This document shows positions 61,961-64,000 of a stretch of DNA of 64,000 bases, piece after piece; position 1 is the first letter of the stretch; each line of letters starts with the position of its first letter. The position numbers and the translations under genes were made by a program. Below the pieces are notes generated by a model. It worked only from the letters and a program-made list of their open reading frames with translations, did no database searches and had not been told where the DNA came from. Origin of the DNA: Frondihabitans sp. Leaf304 (lineage in GTDB: Bacteria > Actinomycetota > Actinomycetes > Actinomycetales > Microbacteriaceae); the NCBI RefSeq assembly GCF_001423105.1, contig NZ_LMNV01000002.1, positions 1,877,270 through 1,941,269 on the forward strand, given 5' to 3'.

Positions 61961-63229
61961 CTACCGCCCGAGCACGAGCCTGTCGAGGTAGCCGCCGCCG
62001 AACTTGCCCGAAGGATCCCACTGCGTCACCAGCTCACGGAACTCACCAATCCGCGGGTACCGCGCCTCGATCGCGGCTGCATCGAGCATCGACACCTTGC
62101 CCCAGTGCGGCCGCGCGGTGAACGGTTCGAGCACGCTCTCGATCTGGGGCAGCAGTGCCGCGACCTCGTCGACGTGACGAGCCCAGGTGAAATGGATGCA
62201 GAGCGAGTCGCGCCCCTGTGTCTCACTCAGCCACAGGTCGTCAGCCGCCACGGCTCGGAGCTCGGTCACGAGGAGGTGCGGCTGAATTCGGTCGGCAAGG
62301 GTGCGGACCGCGGCGACGGCGGCCGCCCCGTCGGCCAGCGCGACGAAGTACTCCGACTGAATTTCTTCGCCGTTCGAGGGCGTGCGGTCGATACGGAAGT
62401 GCGGCAGACGTTCATGCCAGGGGCCGACCGAGCCGTCCATCGGCGTGGTGTTGTCGTCGTCGCTGACCAGCCCCACCTGGCGGGGATCACGCCGGGCACC
62501 GCCGATCTCGTCGGGAACCTCGACGTCGTCCTGCCCCTCGGGAATGCGGGTCTTGACCCACATCGCCGAGATGTCGTCGCCGTACTCGGTGAACAGGCTG
62601 ACGCTGTAACCGAGGCCCATCAGTTTCTCGAGCCCGTCACCCTCGATGGCCGACCAGGGGAGGTTGCGGTAGATGTCTTGGCGAGCACGGAACGACGGCT
62701 CGACATCGAGCGTCACCCGCGACACGATGCCGAGCGCGCCGAGGTGGATCACGCTGCCGTCGAAGTCGGCGTCGCCGCGACGGACCGTGCGGAGAGATCC
62801 GTCGGCAGTGACGAACTCGAGGGCGCGGACAGAGGTCGCCAGCGACCCGTTGCGCGAGCCGGAGCCGTGCGTGCCCGTGGCAGTGGCTCCGCCCACCGAG
62901 ATGTGCGGGAGCGAACCCATGTTGTGCAGGGCCAGGCCGGCAGCCTCGAGTTCGGTGGCGACGGCCGCGTACCGCGCACCCGCGCTGACCGTCGCGGACA
63001 GCCGGTCGTCAGCTATGACGAGCTCGGTCGGGATGTCGACGGGCGACACGAGCACACCGGGCCCATCGGCGATCGCGTTGAAGGAGTGCCGGGTACCGAG
63101 AGCCCGGATGCGCGGCGACTCTCTCACCATCGACTGGAGCTCGTCGACGGACTGGGGCTGGAGGATGCGCGAGGCGCCGTACACGTGAGTGCCGGCCCAG
63201 TTCTGCTCGCGTTCGGCGGTGAACGTCAT
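61961..63229 (-). CDS. Alditol/D-arabinono-1,4-lactone oxidase-like flavoprotein
   Basis: A 422-residue FAD oxidase. Near residue 46 ALGTRHSFNAIAD holds the His that is covalently bound to FAD in alditol oxidases, and ATGTHGSGSRNGSL near 115 is the second FAD block. C-terminal RPHWGKVSML and FGGGYLDRLVLGR match AldO-type enzymes, which oxidise sugar alcohols using O2. Length is normal. It is separate from folE by 149 bp. Confidence 0.88.
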   Translation of the reverse strand: MTFTAEREQNWAGTHVYGASRILQPQSVDELQSMVRESPRIRALGTRHSFNAIADGPGVLVSPVDIPTELVIADDRLSATVSAGARYAAVATELEAAGLALHNMGSLPHISVGGATATGTHGSGSRNGSLATSVRALEFVTADGSLRTVRRGDADFDGSVIHLGALGIVSRVTLDVEPSFRARQDIYRNLPWSAIEGDGLEKLMGLGYSVSLFTEYGDDISAMWVKTRIPEGQDDVEVPDEIGGARRDPRQVGLVSDDDNTTPMDGSVGPWHERLPHFRIDRTPSNGEEIQSEYFVALADGAAAVAAVRTLADRIQPHLLVTELRAVAADDLWLSETQGRDSLCIHFTWARHVDEVAALLPQIESVLEPFTARPHWGKVSMLDAAAIEARYPRIGEFRELVTQWDPSGKFGGGYLDRLVLGR

Positions 63230-63298
63230 GCGTCGAGACTAATCCCCGTGAGCGCTCACTTCGAGTGCGGCCTGTCGTGTTTCACTCCGGCCGGCTTG

Positions 63299-63356
63299 CC
63301 GAGTGCCGCCAAATGCACCCCTAGCGAGTGCACTTCCGGCATTCGGCGGCACTCGG
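63299..63356. repeat. Palindromic element, family A, copy A5
   Basis: The arms CCGAGTGCCGCCAAATGC and GCATTCGGCGGCACTCGG are perfect apart from the centre and are the closest match to copy A1, more than 54 kb away. The loop differs. Confidence 0.88.
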
Positions 63357-63372
63357 CGGCTCGGCTCCTCCG

Positions 63373-63402
63373 CCAGCCAGCCAGCCAGCCAGCTAGCCAG
63401 CC
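63373..63402. repeat. CCAG tetranucleotide microsatellite
   Basis: About seven CCAG/CTAG units (CCAGCCAGCCAGCCAGCTAG...) lie a few bp downstream of the dehydrogenase stop, outside the coding region. Confidence 0.85.
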
Positions 63403-63407
63403 ACCCG

Positions 63408-64000
63408 TCAGCGAGACGCCGCGAAACCCTCGTAGACGGCCGCGATGTCGTCGCCACCGTGCCCCGACTCGGAGGCCTTCGCGTAGACGGCGCTCAGAGC
63501 GGTCAGCAGGCCGACGTCGACGCCCGCTCCCGAAGCGGCCTCGGTGATGAGCCCCACGTCTTTGCGGAGGCCGTCGAGCGCGAACTGCGCCGGATAGTCG
63601 TGCGCCAGCATGGTCGCGCCCTTGGTGTGCGCGTACGGGGTATCGCTCGCACCACCGTCGATCGCCTGCAAGAAGAGGTCGCCGTCGAGCCCGAGCGCCT
63701 CCGCTAGTGCGATCGACTGAGCGGTCGCGGCGGTGATGCTGGCGATCCACGCGTTCGCCGCGAGCTTGAGTGCCGAACCGTCGCCGACGGACTGGCCAGC
63801 CACAACCGTCTTCGAACCCATCGCCTCGAGCACGGGCGACGCCTTCTCGATGAGCCCGGCATCGCCCGCGGCGAGCATGACGAGGGCGCCCTTCTCGGCG
63901 GGGACTTTGGTGCCGAGCATCATCGCCTCGATGAGCGACACGCCCTTCGCCTCGGCGGCCCGGGTGACGCGGCGTGTTCCGTCGATGCCGATCGTGCTGG
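63408..64000 (-). CDS. NAD(P)-dependent beta-hydroxyacid dehydrogenase (partial)
   Basis: The gene runs off the right edge, so only the C-terminal part (about 197 residues) is visible. The frame remains open to 64000 with STIGIDGTRRVTRA, so the N-terminal Rossmann half lies outside. The visible part contains the catalytic Lys in GSALKLAANAW, the GxxxG-type dimer helix and DTPYAHTKG, matching the 3-hydroxyisobutyrate/tartronate-semialdehyde reductase family. The exact substrate cannot be judged without the N-terminal half. Confidence 0.88.
   Translation of the reverse strand, partial: STIGIDGTRRVTRAAEAKGVSLIEAMMLGTKVPAEKGALVMLAAGDAGLIEKASPVLEAMGSKTVVAGQSVGDGSALKLAANAWIASITAATAQSIALAEALGLDGDLFLQAIDGGASDTPYAHTKGATMLAHDYPAQFALDGLRKDVGLITEAASGAGVDVGLLTALSAVYAKASESGHGGDDIAAVYEGFAASR

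Noticed and set aside
63373-63402. Phase-variable tetranucleotide repeat
   Set aside because: The repeat lies downstream of the stop codon, so changes in unit number would not shift the reading frame.

Overview
The window is high-GC (about 70% by eye), densely coded actinobacterial chromosome. The genus is not certain, but the content fits Microbacteriaceae: a DUF3090/SCO1664/phosphomutase trio, a MoxR-DUF58-DUF4129 operon, GlsB-type and GPP34 proteins, many GTG starts, and many 4-bp ATGA/GTGA overlaps between consecutive genes. Most of it looks like ordinary chromosome. I saw no integrase, transposase, rRNA or CRISPR array. One tRNA-Ser is present.

Layout. 0-9 kb: conserved trio (SCO1664-like, DUF3090, histidine phosphatase), tRNA-Ser(TGA), HAD hydrolase, serS, lipid kinase, pheA, pgm. 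9.5-17 kb: a divergent six-gene lipid cluster. The minus arm is SDR reductase, PlsC-type acyltransferase and alkyl-DHAP-synthase-like FAD enzyme. The plus arm is a ferritin-like protein, a fatty acyl reductase fused to a HAD domain, and a second ferritin-like protein. 17-21 kb: a five-gene operon of DUF4129, a membrane protein, MoxR, DUF58 and a second membrane protein. 21-29 kb: lipoprotein amidase, MFS exporter, flavin reductase, solitary DNA methyltransferase, GNAT, lipoate ligase, alpha/beta hydrolase. 29-33 kb: secreted His/Asp-rich protein and an OmpR-type two-component system. 33-36 kb: SDR, MarR and MFS. 36-41 kb: GH114 lipoprotein, then transglutaminase, alpha-E and ATP-grasp genes, then two small membrane proteins. 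42.5-46 kb: ApbE, ferric-reductase-like membrane protein, NuoF-like protein and ferredoxin. 46-47.5 kb: DedA-CDP-alcohol phosphotransferase fusion. 47.5-57.5 kb: accessory stretch with GH3, TetR, GH20, DUF1810 and many small proteins. 57.5-64 kb: GPP34, FAD amine oxidase, FolE/FolP/RibD-like cluster, alditol oxidase, and a partial hydroxyacid dehydrogenase.

How the genes work together. The most interesting unit is 9.5-17 kb. Its enzyme set matches step for step the aerobic ether-lipid route known from animals: acyl-DHAP formation, acyl-to-alkyl exchange, alkyl-DHAP reduction and fatty alcohol supply. It adds a pair of ferritin-like proteins, one with a complete diiron ligand set and one that has lost three of the six ligands. 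I propose it as a candidate aerobic ether-lipid or plasmalogen locus. The 42.5-46 kb cluster looks like a membrane route from NAD(P)H to an extracytoplasmic, flavin-linked acceptor.

DNA-level structure not explained by genes: several families of intergenic palindromes recur within the window, and GGATCC occurs at about 60 sites, roughly three times what composition predicts, often using otherwise uncommon codons. A 19-bp tandem repeat lies at 59.4 kb.
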